A stretch of 64,000 nt of DNA from Paraburkholderia dinghuensis (lineage in GTDB: Bacteria > Pseudomonadota > Gammaproteobacteria > Burkholderiales > Burkholderiaceae), in contig NZ_RQIS01000014.1 of assembly GCF_003837865.1 (NCBI RefSeq), positions 105,439 through 169,438 of the forward strand. The letters are read 5' to 3'. The notes below the pieces were generated by a model. The model did not search any database. It worked only from the letters and a program-made list of their open reading frames with translations, and was not told the origin of the DNA. Both the position numbers and the translations under genes were made by a program. Position 1 is the first letter of the stretch, and each line of letters starts with the position of its first letter. Positions 35,360-44,712 of this stretch are shown here, one piece after another.

Positions 35360-35401
35360 CTATTGATAGTTTATTTTTGATTTATTTAATCTATTAAATA
35401 G
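35360..35401. promoter_or_regulatory. AT-rich block with two CTATT..ATAG palindromes
   Basis: CTATTGATAG (35360-35369) and CTATTAAATAG (35391-35401), about three helical turns apart, flank an almost pure A/T stretch, strikingly unlike the surrounding GC-rich DNA. It sits 54 bases upstream of the 41-residue ORF. The ATAG/CTAT elements recall OxyR quarter-sites, but the spacing is not the canonical N7, so the binding protein is unknown. Confidence 0.5.
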
Positions 35402-35500
35402 CATTTAACGTGGCGCACAGCCAATCGCCGTGGGAAGCGGAAAGGGAAAATAGACTACGCCGCCAGCCAGCGCTAGCGGCGGTTTCAAGGAGCCAAAACG

Positions 35501-36460
35501 TCAGGCCACCTCGGCCGGCGCCTCGATCTTTCTGACGCCGGGCAGGTCGCAGGCCTGTATGGCGTCGACGATCGCCTCGATCGCGGGCAGGCGCGTAAAG
35601 CTCTTGCGCCACGCAAGCACAACGCGCCGATCCGGCACCGGCTCATCGAACGGCACATACGAGAGGAGTCCCGAGTCGGCGCCGCCCGCATGCGGCTTCA
35701 CTTCCTGCACCGACATGCGCGGCAGCACCGTGATCCCGACGCCGCTCGCGACCATGTGGCGAATCGTTTCGAGCGACGAGCCCTCGAAGGTCTTCTGGAT
35801 GCCGTCCGCGTTCTGCGAGAAGCGCATCAGTTCAGGACACACGCCCAGCACGTGATCGCGGAAGCAGTGGCCGCTGCCGAGCAGCAGCATCGTTTCCTGC
35901 TTGAGATCGTCGGGGTCGATCTTTTCGCGCTTTTCCCACGCGTGACCGGACGGCAGCGCGACGACGAACGGTTCGTCATACAGCGCGCGCAGCGTGAGGC
36001 CGGTTTCGGGAAACGGCAGCGCCATGATCGCCACGTCGATTTCGCCCTGCTTGAGCAGTTCGATCAGCTTGAGCGTGTAGTTCTCCTGCAGCATGAGCGG
36101 CATCTGCGGGACGCGCTTGATCATCTGCTTGACCAGCGTCGGAAGCAGATAGGGTCCGATCGTGTAGATCACGCCAAGCCGCAGCGGCCCGACGAGCGGA
36201 TCCTTGCCCTGCTTGGCGATTTCCTTGATGGCAAGCGTCTGTTCGAGAACGCGCTGCGCCTGGGTGACGATCTGTTCGCCGATCGGCGTCACGCTCACTT
36301 CGCTCGTGCCGCGCTCGAAAATCTGCACGTTGAGTTCGTCTTCGAGCTTCTTGATGGCGACCGATAAAGTCGGCTGGCTGACGAAACAGGCTTCGGCGGC
36401 CCGTCCGAAGTGGCGCTCGCGGGCAACCGCGACGATGTATTTCAGTTCAGTGAGCGTCAT
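35501..36460 (-). CDS. oxyR: Hydrogen-peroxide-sensing regulator OxyR
   Basis: LysR-type activator whose disulfide senses peroxide and switches on dps, katG, ahpC and similar genes. 319 residues from ATG 36460 (MTLTELKYIVAVARERHFGRAA). With this start the redox cysteines fall at Cys199 and Cys208 (GHCFRDHVLGVC), the same numbers as in E. coli, which supports the start over a TTG five codons upstream. N-terminal winged helix-turn-helix (18-37), then the periplasmic-binding-like regulatory domain. Upstream is recG, 156 bases away. A dyad overlapping its -10 suggests autoregulation. Confidence 0.95.
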   Translation of the reverse strand: MTLTELKYIVAVARERHFGRAAEACFVSQPTLSVAIKKLEDELNVQIFERGTSEVSVTPIGEQIVTQAQRVLEQTLAIKEIAKQGKDPLVGPLRLGVIYTIGPYLLPTLVKQMIKRVPQMPLMLQENYTLKLIELLKQGEIDVAIMALPFPETGLTLRALYDEPFVVALPSGHAWEKREKIDPDDLKQETMLLLGSGHCFRDHVLGVCPELMRFSQNADGIQKTFEGSSLETIRHMVASGVGITVLPRMSVQEVKPHAGGADSGLLSYVPFDEPVPDRRVVLAWRKSFTRLPAIEAIVDAIQACDLPGVRKIEAPAEVA

Positions 36461-36492
36461 TTCTTTAGGGACCAATCAGGAAAGGTAATTCG

Positions 36493-36515
36493 ATAGTCTG
36501 TACTTATACACCTAT
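36493..36515. promoter_or_regulatory. oxyR promoter with dyad (possible autoregulatory site)
   Basis: Minus-strand ATAG-g-TGTA-N4-TACA-ga-CTAT, an imperfect 23-bp dyad 33 bases before the oxyR ATG. It contains TATAAG (36508-36503), a likely -10. LysR-type regulators usually bind their own promoter at such dyads. Confidence 0.4.
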
Positions 36516-36616
36516 GGCGTCGATTCGCCAATATTCAACGCCCATATTCGGGCGGGAACACGCGATTGAGCAGGTAATGCTTAGATGTACGTTCGAAGAT
36601 CCGTCGGCGCTGTCCG

Positions 36617-39103
36617 TCAGGCCTTCAGATATTGCTCGCGCGCACCTAGCCAGCGGTTCAGGTGCTGTGTGACGACGTGCGGCCAGTCGTGCAGCAGCCG
36701 GTCGGCTGCGCCGCGCGCCGGTTCGATGAGCCAGGCATCCGTTTCGAGGTTCGCGAAACGCAGCATCGCTGCACCCGACTGGCGCGCGCCGAGGAATTCG
36801 CCGGGGCCACGGATCTCCAGATCGCGGCGCGCGATTTCGAACCCGTCGGTGGTTTCGCGCATCGTCTGTAGACGCGCACGGCCCGTGAGCGACAACGGCC
36901 CGCTGTAGAGCAGCACGCACACCGACGCCGTGCTGCCACGCCCCACGCGCCCACGCAGCTGATGCAGCTGCGCGAGGCCGAAGCGCTCGGCGTGCTCGAT
37001 CACCATCAGCGAGGCATTGGGCACGTCCACGCCGACTTCGATCACGGTCGTCGCAACGAGCAGCTGCACTTCGTTGCGCGAGAACGCGTCCATCACAGCG
37101 GCCTTCTCCGTCGACGAGAGTCGTCCGTGCACGAGCCCGACCGTCAGTTCCGGCAGCGCGGCCACGAGTGTCTCGTAAGTCTCGACGGCGGTCTGCAGTT
37201 GCAGCGTCTCGCTCTCCTCGATCAGTGGACAAACCCAGTAGACCTGGCGCCCCGTCAGCGCCGCCGCGCGCACGCGCGCGATCACTTCTTCACGGCGCGC
37301 ATCGGAGACGAGCTTCGTGAGGATCGGCGTGCGGCCGGGCGGCAGTTCGTCGATCGTGGAGACGTCGAGGTCCGCGTAGTAGGTCATCGCGAGCGTGCGC
37401 GGGATCGGTGTCGCCGACATCATCAGCTGATGCGGCTGAAATTCACGCGCGCCGTGATCGGCGGACTTTGCGTTCTGCGCCTTCGCGCGCAGCGCGAGCC
37501 GTTGCTCCACACCGAAGCGGTGCTGTTCGTCGACGATCACGAGGCCGAGGCGCGCGAATTCGACGGCGTCCTGAATGATCGCGTGCGTGCCGATCACGAG
37601 CTTCGCCGTGCCGAGCGCGGCCGCTTCGAGTGCCGCACGCTTCTCTTTCGCCTTCAGACTGCCCGCGAGCCACGCCACCTGCACGCCGAGCGGTTCGAGC
37701 CAGCCGCGCAGCTTGCGCGCGTGCTGCTCCGCGAGAATTTCGGTGGGCGCCATGAGCGCCGCCTGATAACCCGCGTCGATGGCTTGCGCGGCCGCGAGCG
37801 CCGCCACCACCGTCTTGCCGCTGCCGACATCGCCCTGCAAGAGACGCTGCATCGGATGCGGCTCTTCGAGGTCGTGCGCGATCTGCGCGACGACACGCTG
37901 CTGCGCGTTCGTCAGCTGGAACGGCAACGACGCGCGAAGGCGCGCGACGAGCGGCGCGGTTGCGTCATCGGCGGTGTCGCTTGCGCTGGCGTTCGTCGCA
38001 ATCTCGCGCGACGGCATGACCGGTGCCGCTCGCGTGCGGCGCTCTTCGTGGGCTCGTTTGAGCGAGAGCTGCTGCGCGAGCAGTTCCTCGAACTTGATGC
38101 GTGTCCACGCCGGATGCGTGCCGTCCATCAGCGCGGTTTCGTCGGCACCGACGCCCGGATGGTGCAGCGTCTTCACCGACTCCATCAGCTGGGGCAAGTG
38201 AAGCGGTTCCATGAACTCGCGCGCGACAGCCTCCGGCAGCAGTTCGGGCAGCGACGCGCGCGACAGCGCATTGTCGATCGCCTTGCGTAGATACGCCTGA
38301 CTCACGCCCGCCGTCGACGGATAGACCGGCGTGAGCACCTGAGGCAACGGCGTGTCGTCCTCGACGACGCGCACCGCCGGATGCACCATCTCCATGCCGA
38401 AGAATCCACCGCGCACGTCGCCGCGCACGCGCAGGCGTCGGCCCATTGCCATCTGCGTGACCTGCGAGCCGTAGAAGTTCAGAAAGCGCAGGACGAGTTC
38501 GTCGCCGTGGTCGTCGCGCAGCTTCACGAGCAACTGGCGGCGCGGACGGTAGGCGATCTCGTTGTCGAAAACAACGCCTTCGCTCTGAGCGACGCCGCCC
38601 GGCAGTAGCTCGCCGATCGGCGTCAACGTGGTTTCGTCCTCGTAGCGCATCGGCAGATGAAGCACGAGGTCGATGTCGCGCGTGAGGCCGAGTTTGGCAA
38701 GGCGATCGGCGGTTTTCGTGACTGCGGGCTTCTCTTTCGCGCCCGGCGTCTTCTTCTTGCCCTTCGGCGCGTCGCCTGCGCCGCCATTCTCGTCGTCGGC
38801 GGGCGGCGCGCTCGCCGCGCTCACCACGCGTTTGCCGCGCTTCGCGGCTGGCGGCAACGGTGCAGCGGACACATCGCGGTCGCTTGCGGTCTCCGGAGCG
38901 GTCTGTCCAGCGCCCGCCGCGTTGTTCGTGACATCCGCGACATTCGCGACATCCGCATCTCGCCGCGACTGCGTCCGGCGCTTCGGAGTGCGCTGCGCAT
39001 TCGCGCGCTCGCCGTCTGCCGCCGCGTCGCGCGCACCGGCGCGCTCGCGCGGATCGCCGGACGAGTCGGGTTCGGGCATCAGACGGCTCACAGATGAGGG
39101 CAT
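36617..39103 (-). CDS. recG: ATP-dependent DNA helicase RecG
   Basis: Branch-migration helicase that remodels stalled replication forks and Holliday junctions. 828 residues from ATG 39103 (MPSSVSRLMPEPDSS). An N-terminal extension of about 130 residues is Ala/Arg/Asp/Lys-rich and low in complexity, containing a DVANVADVTN repeat. Then come the OB-fold wedge, Walker A GDVGSGKT, the DEQHRFG box, MSATPIPRTLAM and the C-terminal QLRGRVGRG. A TTG start 17 codons upstream would lie before a TATTGT promoter-like element. It precedes oxyR on the same strand and is divergent from queA. Confidence 0.95.
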   Translation of the reverse strand: MPSSVSRLMPEPDSSGDPRERAGARDAAADGERANAQRTPKRRTQSRRDADVANVADVTNNAAGAGQTAPETASDRDVSAAPLPPAAKRGKRVVSAASAPPADDENGGAGDAPKGKKKTPGAKEKPAVTKTADRLAKLGLTRDIDLVLHLPMRYEDETTLTPIGELLPGGVAQSEGVVFDNEIAYRPRRQLLVKLRDDHGDELVLRFLNFYGSQVTQMAMGRRLRVRGDVRGGFFGMEMVHPAVRVVEDDTPLPQVLTPVYPSTAGVSQAYLRKAIDNALSRASLPELLPEAVAREFMEPLHLPQLMESVKTLHHPGVGADETALMDGTHPAWTRIKFEELLAQQLSLKRAHEERRTRAAPVMPSREIATNASASDTADDATAPLVARLRASLPFQLTNAQQRVVAQIAHDLEEPHPMQRLLQGDVGSGKTVVAALAAAQAIDAGYQAALMAPTEILAEQHARKLRGWLEPLGVQVAWLAGSLKAKEKRAALEAAALGTAKLVIGTHAIIQDAVEFARLGLVIVDEQHRFGVEQRLALRAKAQNAKSADHGAREFQPHQLMMSATPIPRTLAMTYYADLDVSTIDELPPGRTPILTKLVSDARREEVIARVRAAALTGRQVYWVCPLIEESETLQLQTAVETYETLVAALPELTVGLVHGRLSSTEKAAVMDAFSRNEVQLLVATTVIEVGVDVPNASLMVIEHAERFGLAQLHQLRGRVGRGSTASVCVLLYSGPLSLTGRARLQTMRETTDGFEIARRDLEIRGPGEFLGARQSGAAMLRFANLETDAWLIEPARGAADRLLHDWPHVVTQHLNRWLGAREQYLKA

Positions 39104-39393
39104 AGGCAGCTTCGCAAGTACAATATCGGCTTTCCGGCGTGACGCGGCAGACAACGGACGCGAGTCCGGCGGTTGATCCGCATGTCAACGGCGCGCATGT
39201 CGACGGCGTCCAATGTCAACCGCACGGCAAGCGTTGCACGCATAGCTTGCCGCGTCGAGCGTGGGCAGTCCCGCCATCATAGCCGCTCGCCGCGCCGCGG
39301 CGGGCGTTCCGGCCCCGATCGCCACACGCGAGGTGTCTCTCGTGACAGCGCCACCCGCCGGATTTCAATTGCATTCCCGTTTCGTCAGGCAGC

Positions 39394-40464
39394 ATGTTCA
39401 AGCTTTCCGATTTCGATTTCGACCTCCCCGCCGAGCTGATTGCGCAGACCGCCCTTCCCGAGCGCAGTGCGAGCCGTCTGCTTGAGGTCACACACTCCGG
39501 CAGCCGCACGCAGCCCGCACATTTTGTCGACCGCCGGTTCTCCGAGCTGCCCGAGTGCATCGCGCCAGGCGACCTGCTCATCTTCAACGATACCAAGGTG
39601 CTCAAGGCGCGTTTCTTCGGCCAGAAGGCCAGTGGCGGCAAAATCGAGGTGCTCGTCGAGCGCCTGACCGGCGCGCGCACGGCGCTCGCGCAGATCCGCG
39701 CGAGCAAGAGCCCCTCGCCTGGCACGACGCTACGCCTCGCCGATGCATTCGACGTGACGGTCGGCGAACGTGTCGAGCCGTTCTACACGCTGCATTTCCC
39801 CGACGATTGCCTCACGCTGATCGAGCAGTACGGCCGCCTGCCGCTGCCGCCCTACATCACGCACGACGCCGACTCCACTGATGAGACGCGCTACCAGACC
39901 GTGTTCGCGCAGAATCCAGGCGCCGTGGCCGCGCCTACGGCAGGACTGCATTTCGACGACGCGATGCTCGCGAAACTCGACGCGATGGGCGTCGAGCGCG
40001 CGACGCTCACGCTGCACGTGGGCGCGGGCACGTTCCAGCCGGTACGCGTGGAAAACATCGACGAGCACAAGATGCACAGCGAGTGGTATCAGTTGCCGCA
40101 GTCGCTCGTCGACAAGATCGCGGCCGCGCGTGTTCGCGGCTCACGTGTGATCGCGGTGGGCACGACGTCGATGCGCGCACTCGAAGCCGCCGCACGCGAT
40201 GCCGAGCGCGAAGGACGCCCGCTTGCGGCGACGTCGGCAGAAACCGACATTTTCATCACGCCGGGGTACAAGTTTCGCGTGGTGGACCGGCTCGTGACGA
40301 ACTTCCACCTGCCGAAGTCGACACTGCTGATGCTGGTGTCGGCGTTCGCGGGGATCGAGACAATTCGCGCGGCGTACCGTCATGCGATCGAGGAGCGCTA
40401 TCGCTTCTTCAGCTACGGCGACGCGATGCTGCTGACCAGAACTGCCGACGCACTCAACGTGTAA
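39394..40464 (+). CDS. queA: S-adenosylmethionine:tRNA ribosyltransferase-isomerase
   Basis: Makes epoxyqueuosine in tRNA anticodons by transferring the ribosyl part of SAM to preQ1 in tRNA. 356 residues. Family signatures: MFKLSDFDFDLPAELIAQ, LLIFNDTKVLKARFFG, AAPTAGLHFDD, LHVGAGTFQPVR and TNFHLPKSTLLMLVSAF. Divergent from recG. tgt, acting one step earlier in the same modification, follows after 105 bases. Confidence 0.98.
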   Translation: MFKLSDFDFDLPAELIAQTALPERSASRLLEVTHSGSRTQPAHFVDRRFSELPECIAPGDLLIFNDTKVLKARFFGQKASGGKIEVLVERLTGARTALAQIRASKSPSPGTTLRLADAFDVTVGERVEPFYTLHFPDDCLTLIEQYGRLPLPPYITHDADSTDETRYQTVFAQNPGAVAAPTAGLHFDDAMLAKLDAMGVERATLTLHVGAGTFQPVRVENIDEHKMHSEWYQLPQSLVDKIAAARVRGSRVIAVGTTSMRALEAAARDAEREGRPLAATSAETDIFITPGYKFRVVDRLVTNFHLPKSTLLMLVSAFAGIETIRAAYRHAIEERYRFFSYGDAMLLTRTADALNV

Positions 40465-40569
40465 GAAGCACCCACACAGGTTTTCCCAAACCGCCGCGCA
40501 TGCACGTGAACACACGGCGGTATTCACCATCTGCGCCGGACTGTCTTCCGGTGGCACAGGAGTCAACGC

Positions 40570-41772
40570 ATGACCGACGGTCATCAAAACAACGCACGCG
40601 CCGAGCACGGCACCTACCTCGGCGAACGTCCGCAAAACGGCCTGAAATTCGAGCTGCTCGGCACCGATGGTCTCGCACGTCGGGGCCGCGTCACGCTGAA
40701 CCACGGGGTCGTCGAAACGCCGATCTTCATGCCCGTGGGCACGTACGGCACAGTCAAGGCGACGCAGCCGCGCGAACTGGAAGAAATGCGCGCGCAGATC
40801 ATCCTCGGCAACACGTTCCACCTCTGGCTGCGACCGGGGCTGGAGACGATCGAGGCCCACGGCGGCCTGCACCGATTCATGGGCTGGAACCGCCCCATCC
40901 TCACCGACTCGGGCGGCTTCCAGGTCTTCTCGCTAGGCGATCTGCGCAAGATCTCCGAAGACGGCGTGCGCTTCGCATCGCCCGTCAACGGCGACAAGCT
41001 GTTCCTCTCGCCCGAAGTGTCGATGCAGATCCAGAAGGTGCTGAATTCGGACATCGTCATGCAGTTCGACGAATGCACGCCCTACGCGACGAACGGCGTG
41101 CCGACGACTCACCAGGAAGCCGCCGACTCCATGCGCATGTCGATGCGCTGGGCGAAGCGCTCGATCGACGAGTTCAACCGCCTCGGGAATCCGAATGCGC
41201 TCTTCGGCATCGTGCAGGGCGGCATGTTCGAGGACCTGCGCGACGAATCGCTGGCCGGCCTCGCGCAGATGCCGTTCCATGGTTTCGCGATCGGCGGGTT
41301 GTCGGTCGGCGAACCGAAGGAAGACATGATGCGCGTGCTGGAGCACATCGCACCGAAGCTCCCCGCCGACAAACCGCACTACCTGATGGGGGTCGGAACG
41401 CCGGAGGATCTCGTGGCGGGTGTGGCCTCGGGCGTCGACATGTTCGACTGCGTCATGCCGACGCGCAACGCGCGCAACGGCTGGATCTTCACACGCTTCG
41501 GCGACATCAAGATCCGCAACGCGACGCACCGCAACTCGCTGCGTCCACTCGACGAGCAATGCGGCTGCTACACCTGTCGCAATTTCACGCGCGGCTATCT
41601 GCACCACCTGCATCGCGTCGGCGAGATTCTCGGCGCGCAGCTCAACACGATCCACAATCTGCACTACTACCTTGAGCTGATGGGCGAAATGCGCGTGGCG
41701 ATCGAAACGAAGACGTTCGCGGCGTTCCGCCAGCGCTTCCACGAGAACCGTGCCCGGGGCGTGGAGCAGTAG
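40570..41772 (+). CDS. tgt: Queuine/preQ1 tRNA-guanine transglycosylase
   Basis: Exchanges guanine-34 for preQ1 in Asp, Asn, His and Tyr tRNAs. 400 residues with FMPVGTYGTVKA, LTDSGGFQVFSL (active-site Asp), GGLSVGEP, and a zinc site in CGCYTCRNFTRGYLHHL near the C-terminus. ATG 40570 gives a slightly long N-terminus (MTDGHQNNARAEHGTYLG) ahead of the conserved NGLKFELLG; an internal start cannot be excluded. Followed by the yajC-secD-secF group, as in many proteobacteria. Confidence 0.97.
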   Translation: MTDGHQNNARAEHGTYLGERPQNGLKFELLGTDGLARRGRVTLNHGVVETPIFMPVGTYGTVKATQPRELEEMRAQIILGNTFHLWLRPGLETIEAHGGLHRFMGWNRPILTDSGGFQVFSLGDLRKISEDGVRFASPVNGDKLFLSPEVSMQIQKVLNSDIVMQFDECTPYATNGVPTTHQEAADSMRMSMRWAKRSIDEFNRLGNPNALFGIVQGGMFEDLRDESLAGLAQMPFHGFAIGGLSVGEPKEDMMRVLEHIAPKLPADKPHYLMGVGTPEDLVAGVASGVDMFDCVMPTRNARNGWIFTRFGDIKIRNATHRNSLRPLDEQCGCYTCRNFTRGYLHHLHRVGEILGAQLNTIHNLHYYLELMGEMRVAIETKTFAAFRQRFHENRARGVEQ

Positions 41773-42157
41773 CGGCGGCTTTAGCGGTGATCCGTTCGCG
41801 GTATCGCCGTGCATTACAATTAACTTTCACCGACGACGACGGCCGGACGATCCGGCACGTCGGTCCAGCGCAGCGCCAGCGTAGTACCGACGAACCACTT
41901 CAACCGTCGCCCGAAATGCGCTTTTGCCGGCTTGCGTTTTTATCGCCGCGTTGGGTGCCTGCGCTTTGGTCTTCGCTATGGCCCTCGTTGTAGCCAACCA
42001 TCGGGGCCTTGATCGCCCTAACCAGCATTGACCCGCATCTAACCCGCATTTAACCGCTTGATCGGAAAGCCAATTTCGCGACGTCGTGACACCAGCCGCC
42101 GGTGGTAGAATAACCGGCTTGATTTTTGATCGTGATCGTATAACCGGAGAGACCAAC
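41773..42157 (+). other. tgt-yajC intergenic region
   Basis: 385 bases without a gene that I can support. A TAGAAT hexamer at 42106-42111 is a candidate -10 for yajC-secD-secF, but no good -35 is visible. TACAAT occurs just after tgt (about 41815). Frames through this region on both strands lack ribosome binding sites and recognisable products. Confidence 0.4.
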
Positions 42158-42487
42158 GTGTCGTTCATTTCCAATGCCTTCGCACAAGGCTCCGCAGCAG
42201 GTGGCGCAGAATCCAGCCTGATGAGCTTCCTGCCGCTGATCCTGATGTTCGCTGTGCTCTACTTCATCATGATCCGTCCGCAGATGAAGCGTCAGAAGGA
42301 ACACCGCAACATGCTCGCGGCCATGGCCAAGGGTGACGAAGTCATCACGAGCGGCGGCATCGTCGGCAAGGTGACGAAGGTCAGCGAAGCGTATGTCGGC
42401 GTCGAAATTGCTGACGGCACCGAGATCACCGTGCAGAAGTCGTCGGTTTCGACGATCCTGCCGAAGGGCACGATCAAGTCGCTGTAA
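42158..42487 (+). CDS. yajC: Preprotein translocase accessory subunit YajC
   Basis: 109-residue inner-membrane protein associated with SecDF. One membrane helix (SLMSFLPLILMFAVLYFIMIRPQ, ending in the hallmark RPQMKRQKEH) and a small cytoplasmic domain (VITSGGIVGKVTKV). Starts at GTG 42158 with GGAGAG six bases upstream; an upstream in-frame ATG (42086) lies ahead of the proposed promoter and is not used. First gene of yajC-secD-secF. Confidence 0.96.
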   Translation: MSFISNAFAQGSAAGGAESSLMSFLPLILMFAVLYFIMIRPQMKRQKEHRNMLAAMAKGDEVITSGGIVGKVTKVSEAYVGVEIADGTEITVQKSSVSTILPKGTIKSL

Positions 42488-42630
42488 GCCCTCGCTCGCG
42501 AGGTTCACAGGCCGCTGCGTTTGATCGGGCGGACTCACGCGTCCGGCAACGTCCAAGCTGACCACAGCAAGGGCCCTGCCGGACGCGCGCGCATCGAGCA
42601 GGCAGTTCTCCTCCCCCGTTGGGTCAACCA

Positions 42631-44697
42631 ATGAACCGTTATCCCCTCTGGAAATATGTCGTGATGGTCGTGGCGCTCGCCATTGGCCTCGTGTACACAT
42701 TGCCCAATTTCTTCGGCGAAGCACCCGCGGTCCAGGTGTCGAGCGGCAAGGCCACCGTCAGGCTCGACAACACCACGCTCGAGCGGGTGGAAGCCGCGCT
42801 CACCGCGAACAGCATCCGGGCCGACGACGTCACGTTCGACAACTCGGCGATGAACGCGAACATCCGCGTGCGCGTCGCCGACACGGACACGCAGCTGCGA
42901 CTGAAAGACGCGCTCTCGAAGGCGCTGAACGCCGACCCGAACGATCCGCAGTACATCGTCGCGCTGAACCTGCAGAGCGCCTCGCCGCGCTGGCTGACGG
43001 CCATGCGCGCGCTGCCGATGTACCTCGGCCTCGATCTGCGCGGCGGCGTGCACTTCCTGTTGCAGGTCGACATGAACGGCGCGCTGAACAAGAAGCTCGA
43101 TTCGGACGCCGCCGATGCGCGCACGATGCTGCGCGACAAGAACATCCGTGACGGTGGTGTGAACCGCGTGGACCAGTCGGTGGTGATCGATTTCGCCGAT
43201 CCGGCGGTCGCTGAAGAAGCGCGCAAGGTGCTCGCGTCCGGCGTCAGCGAACTCCAGTGGGCCGCGCAGAACAAGCCGGAAGGCGGCGTGCAGCTTGTCG
43301 GCACGTTCACGCCGGCGGTGAAAACAGCAGTTCAGCAGGCGGCGCTGAAGCAGAACATCCAGACGCTGCACAACCGGGTGAACGAACTCGGCGTCGCCGA
43401 GCCCGTGATCCAGCAGCAGGGCAACGACCGCATCGTGGTCGAGCTGCCGGGCGTGCAGGACACCGCGAAGGCGAAGGACATCATCGGCCGCACGGCGACG
43501 CTCGAAGCACGTCTCGCCGACCCGATGGGCCTGCATCCGGACCCGAACGCGCCGGTCCCGCCCGGTAGCGAACTCTTCACGCAGGGCAACCAGGTGCCGG
43601 TGTGGCTCAAGAAGCAGGTGATCTTCACCGGCGACCGCATCATCGACGCGTCCGCGGGCTTCGACGAGCACCAGCGTCCGTCGGTCAACATCCGTCTCGA
43701 CTCGGCGGGTGGCCGCGCGGTGCGCAGCGTCTCGCGCGACAACATCGGCAAGCCGATGGCGATGGTGCTGTTCGAGCGCGGCAAGGGCCAGGTGCTGACG
43801 GTCGCGACGATCCAGTCGGAACTGGGCGACCGCTTCCAGATCACGGGCCAGCCCACGCCGCAGGCCGCCGCCGACCTCGCGCTGCTGCTGCGCGCCGGCT
43901 CGCTCGCGGCACCGATGGAGATCATCGAAGAACGCACGGTTGGCCCGAGCCTCGGCGCCGATAACATCAAGAAGGGCTTCGACTCGGTGATCTACGGCTT
44001 TGCCGCGATCTCCGTGTTCATGATCGCCTACTACATGCTGTTCGGTGTGGTCTCGGTGATCGGCCTCTCGGTGAACCTGCTCCTGCTCATCGCGGTGCTC
44101 TCGATCCTGCAGGCCACGCTCACGCTGCCGGGCATCGCCGCTATCGCGCTCGCGCTCGGTATGGCGATCGACTCGAACGTGCTTATCAACGAGCGCATCC
44201 GCGAAGAGCTGCGCAACGGCGCGCCGCCGCAGCTCGCGATCCAGAACGGCTACGCGCACGCCTGGGCGACGATTCTCGATTCGAACGTGACCACGCTCAT
44301 CGCCGGTCTCGCGCTGCTCGCATTCGGCTCCGGCCCGGTGCGCGGCTTCGCGATCGTGCACTGTATCGGCATTCTCACGTCGATGTTCTCGGCCGTGTTC
44401 TTCTCGCGCGGACTCGTGAATCTCTGGTACGGCGGCAAGAAGAAGCTCAAATCGCTGGCCATCGGCCAGGTGTGGCGTCCGGCGCCGGAGATGGCAGGTG
44501 CGGGCGGTGCGGCAAGCGCAGGCGCGCTCGGCGTGAACGATGCCGACACCGACACGGCTCGCGCCCTCGCCGGTGCAGCGAAGCGTCGTGAAGCGACGAG
44601 CGGAGCGAAGGCTCCGACCGGCGCCGCACGCGCCAAGCCGGTCGTGCGCCGCAGGAACGGGCAGAGTGGCCCAGGCAACCCGGGCTCGTCCCGCTGA
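42631..44697 (+). CDS. secD: Protein translocase subunit SecD
   Basis: RND-type subunit using the proton-motive force to pull exported proteins out of the SecYEG channel. 688 residues. TM1 at residues 6-25 (LWKYVVMVVALAIGLVYTLP), large periplasmic P1 domain (LGLDLRGGVHFLLQVD), and five C-terminal helices with LALGMAIDSNVLINERIREE. The C-terminal tail of about 80 residues is Ala/Arg-rich. ATG 42631 (MNRYPLWKY) is preferred to a TTG four codons upstream. secF follows after 15 bases. Confidence 0.97.
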   Translation: MNRYPLWKYVVMVVALAIGLVYTLPNFFGEAPAVQVSSGKATVRLDNTTLERVEAALTANSIRADDVTFDNSAMNANIRVRVADTDTQLRLKDALSKALNADPNDPQYIVALNLQSASPRWLTAMRALPMYLGLDLRGGVHFLLQVDMNGALNKKLDSDAADARTMLRDKNIRDGGVNRVDQSVVIDFADPAVAEEARKVLASGVSELQWAAQNKPEGGVQLVGTFTPAVKTAVQQAALKQNIQTLHNRVNELGVAEPVIQQQGNDRIVVELPGVQDTAKAKDIIGRTATLEARLADPMGLHPDPNAPVPPGSELFTQGNQVPVWLKKQVIFTGDRIIDASAGFDEHQRPSVNIRLDSAGGRAVRSVSRDNIGKPMAMVLFERGKGQVLTVATIQSELGDRFQITGQPTPQAAADLALLLRAGSLAAPMEIIEERTVGPSLGADNIKKGFDSVIYGFAAISVFMIAYYMLFGVVSVIGLSVNLLLLIAVLSILQATLTLPGIAAIALALGMAIDSNVLINERIREELRNGAPPQLAIQNGYAHAWATILDSNVTTLIAGLALLAFGSGPVRGFAIVHCIGILTSMFSAVFFSRGLVNLWYGGKKKLKSLAIGQVWRPAPEMAGAGGAASAGALGVNDADTDTARALAGAAKRREATSGAKAPTGAARAKPVVRRRNGQSGPGNPGSSR

Positions 44698-44712
44698 TAC
44701 GGAGTCAAGATC

